64,000 nt of DNA from Caprella mutica (Eukaryota; Arthropoda; Malacostraca; Amphipoda; Caprellidae): contig CANNZV010001041.1 of NCBI GenBank assembly GCA_947561585.1, positions 188,834 through 252,833 on the forward strand, in the 5' to 3' direction. Every line of letters starts with the position of its first letter. Position 1 is the first letter of the stretch. Below the pieces are notes generated by a model. It was not told the origin of the DNA. It searched no databases and worked only from the letters and a program-made list of their open reading frames with translations. Shown here one piece after another: positions 33,601 through 44,557 of the stretch. A program made the translations under genes and the position numbers.

Positions 33601-34380
33601 GGGCATTCCCGACAATAAATCATGAGGATAATGCTTTATTATGATATTTTACGATAAAATACTATCAATATTTACCGTAATGGACAATAAGAGTTCCAAG
33701 ATGAAGAGCCAACAGAGCAATAGGGATCATTTTAATTAAAATAGTATCTTCAAAAGTAGAATTAGTTAATACAACTATTTTCAACATTGCAGAAAATAGT
33801 AATGGTATATTGATGGTGATTGATTACCAATTTTAAACATCGATATCGAATATCAATAATTAATATATATTTCTATTTAACACACTGTGCCATACCAAGT
33901 TAATAATTTTTAGGTTAAATGTCAGCTAAAAAGCTTTACTTTATTTTTCAATATGTGTTAATTATTTGCGTGTCATGTTTAATAATAAATGAGTTGAGTT
34001 TACCTGTATTACCTGTACAGGTGACATTGGTAATCAATAGTCAATAGCTGGGCAGGTAAAGAAATACCCAACACATTTACGTGCTGAATTTACAAAGGCT
34101 GCAAAATGATACTTTATTACTCTTTCCTTTTTTACAAGTATCGTATATATAAATGTAGTTGAAGAAACAATTATTAGTTATTGTATTATTAAATAAAGTA
34201 ATCAACTAACTGCTAGATATGAGTTTGAATTTTTTTAAATTTAGTATAAGGTTTTATAACAGCAAATTGTTATATAAAAATGAATGTAAATTACACTCAT
34301 TGTAGAGAAGAAACTTATAAACAAAATGAATGAATTGTTATGACGCTAAACAATGTTAATGTTAAGTTGTTACCCACCAT
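30670..34380 (-). CDS. Arl3: ARL3, small GTPase of ciliary cargo release
   Basis: Five exons on the minus strand join to 181 codons: 34380-34378, 32979-32836, 32673-32454, 31182-31049 and 30714-30670. Human ARL3 has 182. ARL3-GTP releases lipidated cargo from UNC119 and PDE6D, mainly in cilia; ARL13B is its GEF and RP2 its GAP. Visible motifs are P-loop GLDNAGKT, switch [12 protein letters not shown], switch [23 protein letters not shown] and the SAT guanine loop ([10 protein letters not shown]). Exon 1 would be the ATG alone, giving the family N-terminus [11 protein letters not shown]. Its donor (ATG followed by GTGGGT) is only moderate. A second 5' exon at 35818-35789 also joins in phase and would give MVLKMHNGRS in front of GLLSLL. 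Gene identity is secure; the first exon is not. Confidence 0.93.
30815..30900 (-). repeat. Dispersed repeat, CTAGTTTGTTGT family, inverted copy
   Basis: Inverted relative of 1562-1650: CCCTGCCAGGTCATTAAA, then CAGTACAACAAACTAGCGG. In ARL3 intron 4. Confidence 0.6.
31732..32295. mobile_element. Harbinger-type MITE nested in an older MITE
   Basis: Ends AAGGGGCAGTTCAGTC and its inverse GACTGAACTGCCCCTT, flanked by TAA on both sides (31729-31731 and 32296-32298). The 564-bp interior carries two copies of GGCGCCATCTGT. It splits an older element of the GAGTTATGA family (about 31640-32405). Both are in ARL3 intron 3. Confidence 0.8.
33000..34377 (-). other. ARL3 intron 1, AT-rich
   Basis: It carries a partial TTGGTATCC-type foldback fragment near 33110-33180. 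Otherwise I see nothing of note. Confidence 0.4.
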
Positions 34381-34799
34381 TTTATCTGTTTTCTCTTCAC
34401 TCTCTCCTCTTCAATTTCTCTTCTTCCCTCTTCTATTTTTCCACTTCACTCTTCAGTTTGTCTCTTCACTCTACTCCCTTCACTCTTCACTCTAACAATA
34501 TATCTTTTGTTGTGGCACTGTGCCCTGTGTTCCTATGGCAACCTGTGACCCAACTCTAACTCCCATATTACTAATTAATCGTTAAATCTACTGTGTACAA
34601 AAGATCCATATTGATATTATTCCATAGATATTTATTTTAATGTCACTTTTACAGCTTTTCAAAGAATGGGAATAAATCAGTATTTCTGATGTCATGAACT
34701 AAGTTCCCCTCTCTGTTATACCGCCTGGAATTCGATTCTTTCTGTTGGTACCTAGCTTCTTCAGCGGCATCAACCTAGCACATAGGTTCGCATATATAC

Positions 34800-34801
<2 letters not shown>

Positions 34802-34840
<39 letters not shown>
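34802..34840. repeat. (TA)n microsatellite
   Basis: About 19 TA dinucleotides in a row, flanked by GGTATATA on both sides. Confidence 0.95.
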
Positions 34841-34842
<2 letters not shown>

Positions 34843-35289
34843 TATATACATTACTCCATATATAGGTATAATTGTATAATGAATGCAGTTGTCTTGAATG
34901 TTGAATTTTTTTTAGTTTGCTGTGAACAAACTAAAGAAAATTTTGTTCATTATACAGGCTACTATGACCTTTCCACAATTAGGAAAAGCTAATGATTTTG
35001 ATAATAACTATTTAATAATCATTTTTGAAGATGAGGTCAAATGACACCAAAGATGAAGGTATATTAACTACACGGTAGAGCATTGCGCAGGTTCATATTA
35101 AGATGATTACAGTTTTGTTGTGAAAGACGCTTCGGCGACCCGGGATAATTACTTTTACATAGAAACAAGGTATGTTATTCATTCTTTTTAGAATAAATAC
35201 TTTACCTAAGTTTTATTTGACTAAACTTAATATTAACTTGATTATCCTCAAGATATATTAACTTAGAATTAAGGTATGTTACGTGTCTA

Positions 35290-35572
35290 GATACGAGTTT
35301 TAGACTCTTCAGCGCATTTACAAATACTCACATATAACGAACTCACAGATGTGACCCTGCAATATTAGATTGCATACTCTGTAGTCTATATACTATACAG
35401 TGGGTTAAATAGATATTTGTATATAAGAATTTTGCCATGGTCGTTTGTAAAAAAACGTATATAACCCGCTGTGTAGTATATAGGCTATGCAATCTAATAT
35501 TGCAGGGTCACATCTGTGTGTTCGTATGTGCGTATTTGCTTATGCGCAGAAGAGTCTGAAAGACTGACATCA
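35290..35572. mobile_element. Foldback element, about 280 bp
   Basis: The arms are inverted copies. The left contains CACAGATGTGACCCTGCAA and ATTAGATTGCATA; the right contains TGCAATCTAATATTGCAGGG and TCACATCTGTG. The outer parts (AGACTCTTCAGCGCA and TGCGCAGAAGAGTCT) also pair. No coding capacity. Confidence 0.75.
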
Positions 35573-35788
35573 AGGCGTAGCCAATGATACGTTTATTAAG
35601 TTGAAACAAGGTTGAAATTTTGGCTTTTCAGGATATAGTTATGAATACCACGGGGAATATACTTCGAATAGGTACCTACCACGTTGTGAAGGAGTAATAC
35701 GAAACAAAACAATGAAATCGCATCAATACCAAAAAATGAACATAATAATAATATATATGATATATCAAACAAAACTTCTGAAACTTAC

Positions 35789-35945
35789 CGACCTTCCATT
35801 GTGCATCTTCAAAACCATCACTTTTTACAAGATGGCAAACAGCGGCAACATCGGAAGAGATTGTAGTGTTGCCAACTAGTGTGACAAATCAGCAGACGTG
35901 ATGAAGCGTGACGTAACACTTTCTTTGGCGCGCATGCGTGGAGAC
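35789..35945 (-). promoter_or_regulatory. Candidate distal ARL3 promoter and first exon
   Basis: On the minus strand, a GCGCATGCG-type palindrome (NRF-1-like, near 35929-35937) and a CRE-like TGACGTAA element (near 35911) lie upstream of an ATG at 35818. That ATG is preceded in frame by TAA and followed by ten codons and a strong donor CG|GTAAGT at 35788. The phase is 0, the same as the ARL3 exon 2 acceptor. This could be a second N-terminus or a 5' UTR exon. Confidence 0.5.
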
Positions 35946-35989
35946 ATTTCAGATAACTGCTAATTGCTAACGTTTTAGCGATTTTTTTA

Positions 35990-36205
35990 CTCATTACCAT
36001 CGCAGATTGCGGAAGGTTATATTTTAGGAGACACTTATTTATTTATCATCTTGTTATTCGCATAACTCAAAAAGTATTCAACCAAATTGCCTGAAATTTG
36101 GTGGGACTATTGGTCAATGTACAGGAACCATTTGGTAAGATATTGGGAGTGAACAGGTCAAAGGTCAATGTCATTTATAAGCGGTATCGAAGGTATGTAC
36201 TCTAG
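35990..36205 (+). repeat. Dispersed repeat with AACTCAAAAAGTATTCAACC core
   Basis: It begins near TCGCAGATTGCGGAAGG and ends GGTATGTACTCTAGTTTAA. This layout resembles an abundant repeat I recall from many invertebrate genomes. A fragment with CTCAGATTGCGGAGG lies near 22597. The classification is from memory. Confidence 0.45.
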
Positions 36206-37446
36206 TTTAATAAAGCTTATAACTTATTGAAAATGCTATTTTGTATCTAACGTTTTCTGAAATAATTGAAAATAAATTATGATTTTATAAAAATAATAAT
36301 AATAACAAAAATCCGATGAACCCAAACTCGAATTATTTTTCCTTTGAAACGTAGTAATATATTAGTATTTAAGAAAGTAAATGTTTTAAAATAAATAAAG
36401 GTTTAAATTGTATTGCAATTGAAATTAATTAACTAATAATTTGAAGAAAAAAATCTTAAATTTTTAATTAAATTTAAAAGTACTTATTTAGATTTTTTTA
36501 AAAGCAAATTTTGAATCGAAATAATAATAAATAAATAAATTGTAAATAATATCCCATTCTATTATATTCATACTGCATCATTAATTTTAAAATATTTTAA
36601 GTTTTTTAATTATTAAATACACTCAAACTATATAAATATTATTAATAGAAAGACATTAATTCCCATGCCTTTTTTTGTCATATATTTTTTTTCACTAGAA
36701 ATGGAAATGTATTTTAGAAAGCTGTATAAAATAGAACATAAGTAACTAATGTAAAGCAAATAATGTTTGGAAAAAATTAAGCAAAATTTCTAGCGATTTT
36801 TAAGTAAAAATTTGAGTAAAGAAATTAGAAAAGAAATTAATAAACAATTTAGTGAGATAAATTAAGTAAAAAATGAATGAAGTTTCAGTAAAAACTATTC
36901 AAGTAAAATTTTTCAATTAAAAAATAAACAACAAATGAAGCAAAACAATAAAAGCAATGTTTTGCATATCATCGATTATCTATAGAGAGAGTTAATTTTT
37001 CATCATTGTTCATCATATAAAGCGAACTGAAATATTTATTTATTATTATCAACTTGTACTATTCAATTTTTTACATCATACGTCATTTTATTAGGAACAT
37101 TTTCTATCGAAACTAGAAAAGAAATAAATAATAAAAACAAACCATCATTCCATACTTTCTTTAAAGTAAATAAACAAAATACCATAGGAAAAAATATCAT
37201 TATACAAACTAGTAAACTGTCAAACTTTCACATAAAATATATTAACTTTGCATATAATAGTGCCGTTAATAATTTCCATTGGTGAGTGAAAATCTCTATG
37301 ACTTTTTCTAGACTTTCATAAAAAGTCACAACTTTCTTTGATGTAAAAGCAAGAGCTTTTTTTGACACCTCTGGCTATCTCTTATTTCATTTCTACCTTC
37401 CACACGTTCGTATGTACCATCAGTACATTAAATAACTAGTTCATTA
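36206..37446. other. AT-rich intergenic, no gene seen
   Basis: Long A/T tracts, no open frame of interest and no recognised repeat. Confidence 0.6.
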
Positions 37447-37670
37447 TACAGTGGCACTCCTCTATAGTGAACTTCAACTAGTTCACTATAGAGTTTACTC
37501 TACTATAGAGGATTTAAGAGATGAATATGCTTTTTCATGGTAGCCTATAGACGATATTTTGTTTCTTTTTCTAATAAGTTCATTATAGAGGGCTACTCAT
37601 TTCGTAGAACTCTAAAAATGAGGATGATTCACTACAGATGACTTCATTATAGAACTCCTCTTTCATGAAA
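37447..37670. mobile_element. Decayed CAGTAGAACTCC-family MITE
   Basis: Left TACAGTGGCACTCCTCTATA, several TATAGTGAAC/CACTATAGAG blocks, and a right part with ATAGAACTCCTC. The ends are not exact. Confidence 0.5.
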
Positions 37671-37780
37671 AATAACTAATTTGCTGTATAGAGATGCATA
37701 GAAAACTTATGAATATTTGTGGCATACTAAACTAAATATGTTACAGGAGTCAACTATACAGGATGATTCACTATACAAGA

Positions 37781-37923
37781 GTGTGACGTCACACCTCATC
37801 TAACCAATCACAACGTTTCCTCAAAGTTTCCAATGACTAATGCAATGTAGCGACATCTGGCACCCACTTTCAGAGTCAACTGTACCTTTTTTTTCTTTTC
37901 AGTCACAGTAGCAGGTATATAAG
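37781..37923 (+). promoter_or_regulatory. Promoter of the cuticle-type gene: CRE, CCAAT, TATA
   Basis: GTGTGACGTCACAC (37781-37794) is a perfect 14-bp palindrome containing a full cAMP response element. ACCAATCA follows at 37801. TATATAAG at 37916-37923 is a TATA box about 105 bp before the start codon. The initiator could be near 37947-37967. Confidence 0.6.
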
Positions 37924-38022
37924 CAGGTGATTTCATTTCAACTTCACCATTCCAGTGTATGACATCAGTTCGACATCTTCTCCTGCAGTTAAGGGCTACT
38001 TTCACGCAATAAAAACAACAAA

Positions 38023-39956
38023 ATGACCCTTAAGTGTCTGGTGAGGAAATAATTTCAAAAAATGATCATTTCACACGTTCAAAAATGAAAGAAATTATTG
38101 CAAAGAAACATTTCACGCCGATATCATTTTTCTTGTTTAATTAATTGATTTCTAATTAATGATAAATATAAAATCAGTGAACTTTATATATCAGAAAATA
38201 AAAATAGAAGAAAGTTTTATTTAAAAAAATAGGTTTTATTGTTTTTTTTTTCGTTTTTCTACTTCATTCAGGTAGTACTGGCTGTTGCCCTGGTATCTGC
38301 AGCCTCAGCTCTGCCACCAAGGCAGTATTTCGACAGTAGGGCTCTAGATGGTCAGTATGGTGAGTATTTGAACATTAGGCAGTTAGTCATTTATATGCTG
38401 TGATTTTAAAATGAGTAACTGTTGCACAGAATTTAAACAAAATAGGGTTAATGGTTTTGAATAAATAACGATTGATAAAGTAGAACTCATATATAATGAA
38501 ATCCTGTATAGTGAATGTAGTGTCCTGAGTAAGGAAGTAGCCTCTATAGTGAATTTTCTTCAGTCTTTCATAAAATGGTCATTGGTTTTCTAAAACCTAA
38601 AGTCCATTTTTACAGTCTAAAGAAAATTTGTTCACTATAGAGGCTACTTCTTTACTCAGGACACTACTGTCACTATACAGGATTTCATTACACAAGAGTT
38701 CTACTGCAATATATAAAATGATACTATTTGTGTTTTCTAAACGTACCTACTTAAATAAACATCTAAACTTTCCTGCCCCTAAACTAATATGGCTAAATCT
38801 AAAGCTTCTGCATGCCTCATTAATTACTAAATGTTCTAAATCGTACACTCTAATGTAAAGTACGGAAGACGTCTCCTGAAGCGTCTACCATAAGGGAGAG
38901 GTCCGACGACGAGTACGAATGGGTTGATGATATTAACGACGATAGCATGGAGTGGGATGACGATTTGGTTGTCCGAGTACACGAAGAGCCCGATCAACGT
39001 TCAGATGGTAGCAATTTCATGTAAGAAACACACTGCACAAAAAAAAACCTGTTTTTAGACTGTGACGTCATAACTGATTTTGAATTACGTCGATGAAAAT
39101 TCCGGTAAATAGGGAGACCCCAAAACTAAGATGATACTGACGAACTTGACTGAGTATTTGAAATTGTTAGAAGAATTCTTCCGTCATTTTGTTTGACCAT
39201 CTCTGACCGCCATTTTGTTTGATAAACTCTGACCGCCATCTTGTTTGATAAACTCTGATCGCCATCTTGTATGACAGAATTCTTCCGCCATTTTGTTTGA
39301 CAATTTCTGACGTCACGAAAATGTGTTTGATTTCAGATTTGATTCTTCGAAAATTGAAGTGAAAGTTCGTATTCTGAAACTAACTTTAATTAAACTACTT
39401 GTAGTGTGCATGATGTTTTTAATACAGTCTTAATATATTACTAATTTATAACTTTGTTTGGGAAATATGAATTCTAAAAACATATTTTTCGTTAAAAAGG
39501 TTTATCACAATAATATGTATTCAATCTTTAATGTATTCTTAAAGATGGTATTCTTCTCTGATAGTATTTTTTTTTTTTTGGTTTCTTCTTAATCTTCACT
39601 GAATCCAATCACAATAATTTTCTTTCTTGGTCTGTCCTGTTTTCTTTTCAATCTTTTCTAAATCACAGTAATTCTTTGCCGCACAATTAGCTCTCGAACC
39701 CCCACCTCTGTCTCTTCCAGCACCCACTGTAGTTAGAGTGAGGAGGGATCTCCCCCACCACGACGAATACGCTTCCCCCACCCACCACGACCCCTACGCA
39801 CACAAGTCCCACCACAAAGCCCCTGTGTACAAGCACCACCACAAACCCGGTAAGGTGGGTCCTGTCTACACCTTCGTCAAGACTGACTACCACGGTAACG
39901 CAAAGTGGGGGGTGAGGCATAGGGTTGGATCCCACTACGCCGGGGGTGGATACTAA
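38023..39956 (+). CDS. Secreted cuticle-type protein, isoform with last exon 4a
   Basis: Four exons join to 162 codons: 38023-38040, 38272-38359, 38861-39007 and 39721-39956. The N-terminus MTLKCLVVLAVALVSAASA is a clear signal peptide. An acidic middle (RSDDEYEWVDDINDDSMEWD) is followed by a histidine-rich region. The end carries GPVYTFVKTDYHGNAKWG and VRHRVGSHYAGGGY. The KTD-x-H-x-N-x-KWGV-x-H-x-VG motif is one I recall from crustacean and other arthropod cuticle proteins, so a structural role in the exoskeleton is likely. The acceptor before exon 3 (TAATGTAAAG) has a poor pyrimidine tract, the weakest junction. Further last exons lie downstream. AATAAA occurs at 40016 and 40248. Confidence 0.8.
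38475..38712. mobile_element. Pogo/mariner-like MITE, CAGTAGAACTCC family, in intron 2
   Basis: Left GTAGAACTCATATATAATG, right its inverse ACACAAGAGTTCTACTG. Paired blocks are GTCCTGAGTAAGGAAGTAGC and its inverse, and TATAGTGAA with TTCACTATA. It is the most symmetrical copy of this family in the window. Confidence 0.7.
39175..39303 (+). repeat. Tandem repeat of CCGCCATTTTGTTTGA units
   Basis: About five imperfect units, spaced near 33 bp, alternate CGCCATTTTGTTTGAC and CGCCATCTTGTTTGAT. It lies in intron 3 of the cuticle-type gene. Confidence 0.75.
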
Positions 39957-40506
39957 GATAGGGGATTAGATTGGATAATAGGCATTTATGGTATTAAACT
40001 CTACTGTGGTAAGTAAATAAATCAAATGGAATATTTGCTCTAAAGAATAGCGTCTAAACGTAAAAAGTATTGTGTGGCTTAGTCCCGTGTTCTCCATAAT
40101 TATAGATTAAGGTAGCATTTCCTTTTACCTATAGCACTGTATGTAATACTTACAGCACCAGCACTTGTATTATACTGTAATGCACCTATTTATTTTATTA
40201 TTTACACCGATCTTTTTCTACCTTGCACCTGTTTTAGAGTTCATCATAATAAACTATTTTACAAGTTTTTATCGTTAGTTTGTTTGATTTTCAACCTCTG
40301 CACTTTCTATTTAATGTATGCACAGTAATGACCCTTTTTTTAAGATGGGTGAATGGTGAAAAATTACAAAAAAATGAATTTTGAGAAATTTGAATTTTCG
40401 CATAATTGAAATTTTTTTCGCACAGCAAATTGAAATATTCAATTTTTTGAATTCCCAAAAAAAGAGGATTTTGATTATTTTTTTCAAATTTTTAAAACTT
40501 GTTCGA

Positions 40507-40724
40507 GACAATGAAAGTGAAACTGTTTTCTAAAAGACAAAATTGACACACACAATTTATAATACGAAAAAGGATTAGAAATAAAAACAGATTCAACGCA
40601 GAGTTTCCGGTGACGGAGAATACGTACCCCGATGAGACAAGTCCAAACTAAGATGACTTCCATTACACAAATAAAATGAGGACAATGAAAGTGAAACTGT
40701 TTCTAAAAGACAAAATTGACACAC
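40507..40724 (+). repeat. Direct duplication of a 44-bp segment
   Basis: GACAATGAAAGTGAAACTG, a TTCTAAAAGACAAAATTG core and GACACAC occur at 40507-40551 and again at 40681-40724. The rest of 39957-41026 is AT-rich without a gene. Confidence 0.8.
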
Positions 40725-41026
40725 TTAACTTGGACATCATTTTAAATTTGGACCTCAACAGTTTAACGAAAAATATTAAAGGATATTTTCTAAATGCTAT
40801 TTTAAACTTTTTGAATAAACATCTCAGTAGTGTTAGTTTAATAAAATAAAAAATACTTTAGTAAATTCATAATAAATACTGCACACTTTCTAAAAAAATG
40901 AATAACTGATTTTCTCGGAGCTATAACTTCTTAAAACTAAAATCTTAAATCACTCTCATTGAAAATACTTTGTCTGAATAATCTTATTACTATTTAAAGA
41001 AAACATTTGTAATTTTAACATCACAG

Positions 41027-41265
41027 AACCCGCCTCGCGAGCAGGCTATTTGGTCCCAGCAATAGACAGACGCGGCAACAACGAAGGTTCCGTCGGGGTC
41101 GTCCCCAGCGCTTCTCACGGCGCCCCGTCTCTGGAGGATGGAGAGACCAGGACCAAACGAGGAGGCCACGGGCATCACCTTCCCATCTGGGTGAATACCT
41201 TCCAAATGACGGACAAACACGCCAACTTCAAATGGGGGGTCAAGCACAACGTGGGGCACCACTGA
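41027..41265 (+). CDS. Alternative last exon 4b of the cuticle-type gene
   Basis: After the acceptor TTTTAACATCACAG an open frame in the same phase as exon 4a runs to a TGA. It encodes YLVPAIDRRGNNEGS and ends MTDKHANFKWGVKHNVGHH, the same cuticle motif as exon 4a. Joined to exons 1-3 it gives 163 codons. It therefore looks like a duplicated, diverged terminal exon used alternatively. It could also be the remains of a separate gene that has lost its own first exons. Confidence 0.65.
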
Positions 41266-41301
41266 GACTTCGACGAAGACGCCGCCGTCCTCGTGTCGCA
41301 G

Positions 41302-41474
41302 GTACTGGTGGCTACTACGACCAGAGGGGCTCCAACCCTAGGTACAGACACATCAATCCTCATGATAACGATTACGATGACTACGATTATGTGGAGGTTG
41401 AAGACGATAGAGAGAGGGCTAATAACCCCCCTCTAGTTATTCAGGTTGTTGACGATAGGCAGGCTTATGTGTGA
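41302..41474 (+). CDS. Possible alternative last exon 4c of the cuticle-type gene
   Basis: A third acceptor, CCTCGTGTCGCAG, opens in the same phase. It encodes GTGGYYDQRGSNPRYRHINP, then an acidic, tyrosine-rich stretch, ending VVDDRQAYV. Joined to exons 1-3 it gives 141 codons. The acidic codon-biased composition looks coding. An alternative is that 4b and 4c were one exon broken by a small indel before the TGA. AATAAA follows at 41673. Confidence 0.45.
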
Positions 41475-42243
41475 TTGTGAAGAGATTAGCAACAAGTTGA
41501 AATAGGTTCAAAACATGTTTTAAGACTCTATCTAATTTCACATAGACCTGCTTATAGGTCAATCTTCTCATGTTCGATATTGTTTTTACTTTGTTATGTT
41601 GACCGATTAAGTTTTCTAATTGTTCAAATGTTTTTAAAATGAAAATTATTCATCTTTTTGTTATTGTTTGTAAATAAATATATAATTGAACTGCTCGTCA
41701 TTGTATCGCTAAAATCCTTCAAAAAAAACGAGTATTTATATTCAAGCCAATATAAAATAATGCAACCTTTTCAGTTTTGGTCAAAATAGTGAAAATAGCT
41801 TAATTTCAAAAATAGATTAATTTTATAATCTACATTAACTAGTACTGTACTATAAAACAGAAAGTAAAGGCACCCATGATTTTTTAGTACCTAAGTATGA
41901 CTTTCAAAAGAAACTTTCACAAGAAACAAAATTAACGAGAGTGTTGTTTTTACAACCGAGAGAAAGTTGAGTAAAATCTTATTCTGAAAAGCAACTGACA
42001 ACAAAAATATATAATAAATAGATTTTCTATATATTAAATTATTAATTAGTGAAAACCTGTGCTTCATCTAAACTTCTAAAGAGACTGAAAAAAATCACAA
42101 GCACTGATACATACAATTTCTAAACCTAATATCGCTATCATAAATATCCATAATAATATTTTCTATGAAAAGCTTTAGTTTTCTATAAATCACTTTTTTA
42201 ACGGAGACTGACTTAGTATCTAAAAAATATATAAGAGCTGTGG

Positions 42244-42947
42244 GGTCTTTCCATTTTGACGACCCCCACCAGATTTAATTTAAATTAATTTTTTTATATG
42301 TATTTTTGTCCATAGAATCCGAAAATCAGAATCGTTTTTTGTAGAAACTAATAGTTTTTGAGATAAGAGGGTTTACAGTTATTTATTTCCTATATATTAG
42401 ACAATATTACTGAAGGATTGAGAACTTTGAAAAAACTCGTGTTTTCATTGAAATTACTCAAACAATATATATTTTTGGCATGAAACAGTAATGTAGTTTA
42501 TTGTATCCGCTAGTTTGTTGTACTACACACTCCATGATTGATTAATGACCAGGCAGGGGGGCTCGGGGGGCGGCACGCCCCCTTCAATACATATATCGAA
42601 TATATTTCCAGTTTCCGTGATATTTTCAATTTATTACTTCAATGCTGATATATGTGTATATACCCCCCTGCCATGTCATTAAACAATCATGAAGTGTGCA
42701 GTACAACAAACTAACGGATACAACAATTTGCATTACGGTTATCTTTGACCAAGAACACGAGTTTTTTCAAAGTTCTCAATCCTTCAGTAATACATAGGAA
42801 ATAAATAACTTTTAACCCTCATATCTCAAAAAGTATTAGCTTCTACAAAAAAGGTTTCGATAATCGGATTCTATGGACAAAAATACATGAGAAAAAATTA
42901 ATTAAAATTAAATTAAATCTGGTGGAGGTCGACAAATGGGAAAGATC
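42244..42947. mobile_element. Large palindromic (foldback) element, about 700 bp
   Basis: Arms of roughly 240-300 bp are inverted copies: GGTCTTTCCATTTTG...CACCAGATTTAATTTAA on the left against TTAAATCTGGTGGAGG...ATGGGAAAGATC on the right. Shared internal blocks are GACAATATTACTGAAGGATT/CAATCCTTCAGTAAT and AACTTTGAAAAAACTCGTG and its inverse. The centre is itself an inverted pair of the CTAGTTTGTTGT repeat (42500-42580 and 42660-42725). No coding frame. Confidence 0.8.
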
Positions 42948-44100
42948 AAATAACTGTAGGTATCATTATATTCGTTACTTTAGAAGTTTAACTGGAATGA
43001 AGGACAGAAGTTTTATATGTATTACATTTACACTCGGGCCAGAATATCTGGCAAGGAACTAGTTAGGTATCTACACACAAACGATGCTGATGTTGGGAAA
43101 CAAAGAGAAATGATGACACACATGTTCACTCTGATGCTAGCAACAAGGGAATGAAAATAGCCAACCAAGCCAAGCCTATCCTAGCAACAGCAGACCGCTT
43201 CCTTCCGAAAGAAAGAGTCGCGAGATAACTCAATATTATGAATTACAAATATATTATTCAACAACTGTTAAATCCGCTTTGATATAATAAAAGAAAAATA
43301 CACTGATATATTATGATGAACTTAAATACGTGTATATGTACAAGAAGCTTAAATATCTAATAGAATAAAATGTAATCTAAATATAGTAGTGCCTCTAATC
43401 TTCGCACCGTAGGTTTTCCTGTTGGTTTTATTTTATATGCACCTATCTATGGGTTAATTTTTTAAATAAAAAATCTATAGGTATAGCCTACCTAAGATTG
43501 CACTCTTTGTCAATACTGTTTATTATGTGTAAGACAATCATAATATCTGAAACACAATCAATCATGAAATAAAATAGGTAATACCTATATTAATAAGAAT
43601 GTTTTCCTCTAAGACTAACATGTAAATGGTTAATAGATATAAATAAAAGAACATGAAATAAATGATAATACATTATAACTGAATCCTAAGTAGGTACATA
43701 TTAAATAAACAGAACCTATGAGAAATGAGGTAACGTTCTCAACTTCTCACTAGCAAACTGACAAAGAGTACTGTGGTCACTGGTTAACATTTTTCCTACT
43801 CAAATATACTTAGATGACTTGAAAGGCAGTCTAATCAATTTCGATCATATAATGCTACATAATCCTCTAAAATCTTTAAATTTTATGCAAATGACCATAT
43901 ACGAAAAAGGTACCTTTATTTATAAGTAGGTTACATACTTACTTGGTATGCCGTTGCTTGCCACTGTCCCTTCTCAAATTATATTCATTTGAAATCAAAG
44001 TTCCGCAATTCAGTAAAATCTATTTATTTTGTTTGCTCGTTTTTTTATCTTTATTTTTATTACTGTTGTCAATAAAATATAGCTAAATTCACCTAAATGT
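42948..44100. other. Intergenic, nothing recognised
   Basis: AT-rich sequence without gene-like frames. A mild GC rise near 43050-43210 has no coding structure that I can support. Confidence 0.5.
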
Positions 44101-44302
44101 TGCTACCCTATATAGGAGTACATTAAGGTTTGTTCGCACAGAAAAAGTTAGAAATTTCCCATATTTAGCAGTCTAGGTAGGTATTATACCTACGAGCCTA
44201 CGGTAAAGGACGCCGGACGGACCGTCACGGACGCCGACGGGACGACAGGGTCACGCAGGTAAATTTCGGCCCTTTAATTTTTAATCGCAGACTGGCTTTT
44301 AT

Positions 44303-44557
44303 CCAGTCTGCAAAGTGCGTCCATGTCGCCAAAGATCTTTGGAGACTACTATATTGGAGGAAAAATTCATCAAAACAAGATCTTGGTGTCTACTAGTGAC
44401 TATTTTCTAATTAATTTAATTCCTATGTTTACATGTTATTATTGGAGACATATTAGAGAAATTTGGCCATTTTGGAGACATATTTGAACAATTTTGGAGA
44501 CTTGATGTCCTGAAATATGAAATCTTGGTGACAGATTTGACACACTTTGCAGACTGG
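44303..44557 (+). mobile_element. CCAGTCTGCAAAGTG...CTGG element
   Basis: A perfect 15-bp inverted repeat: CCAGTCTGCAAAGTG and CACTTTGCAGACTGG. Flanks GCTTTTAT and TCTTTCAT agree at 6 of 8. The interior repeats TTGGAGACATATT-like segments. It lies in a cluster of such elements (44100-46500). Confidence 0.8.

Noticed and set aside
42488..42735. GGCAGGGGGGCTCGGGGGGCGG stretch as a CpG-rich promoter
   Set aside because: It is the centre of a palindromic repeat shared with copies at 1562 and 30815, not gene-associated.
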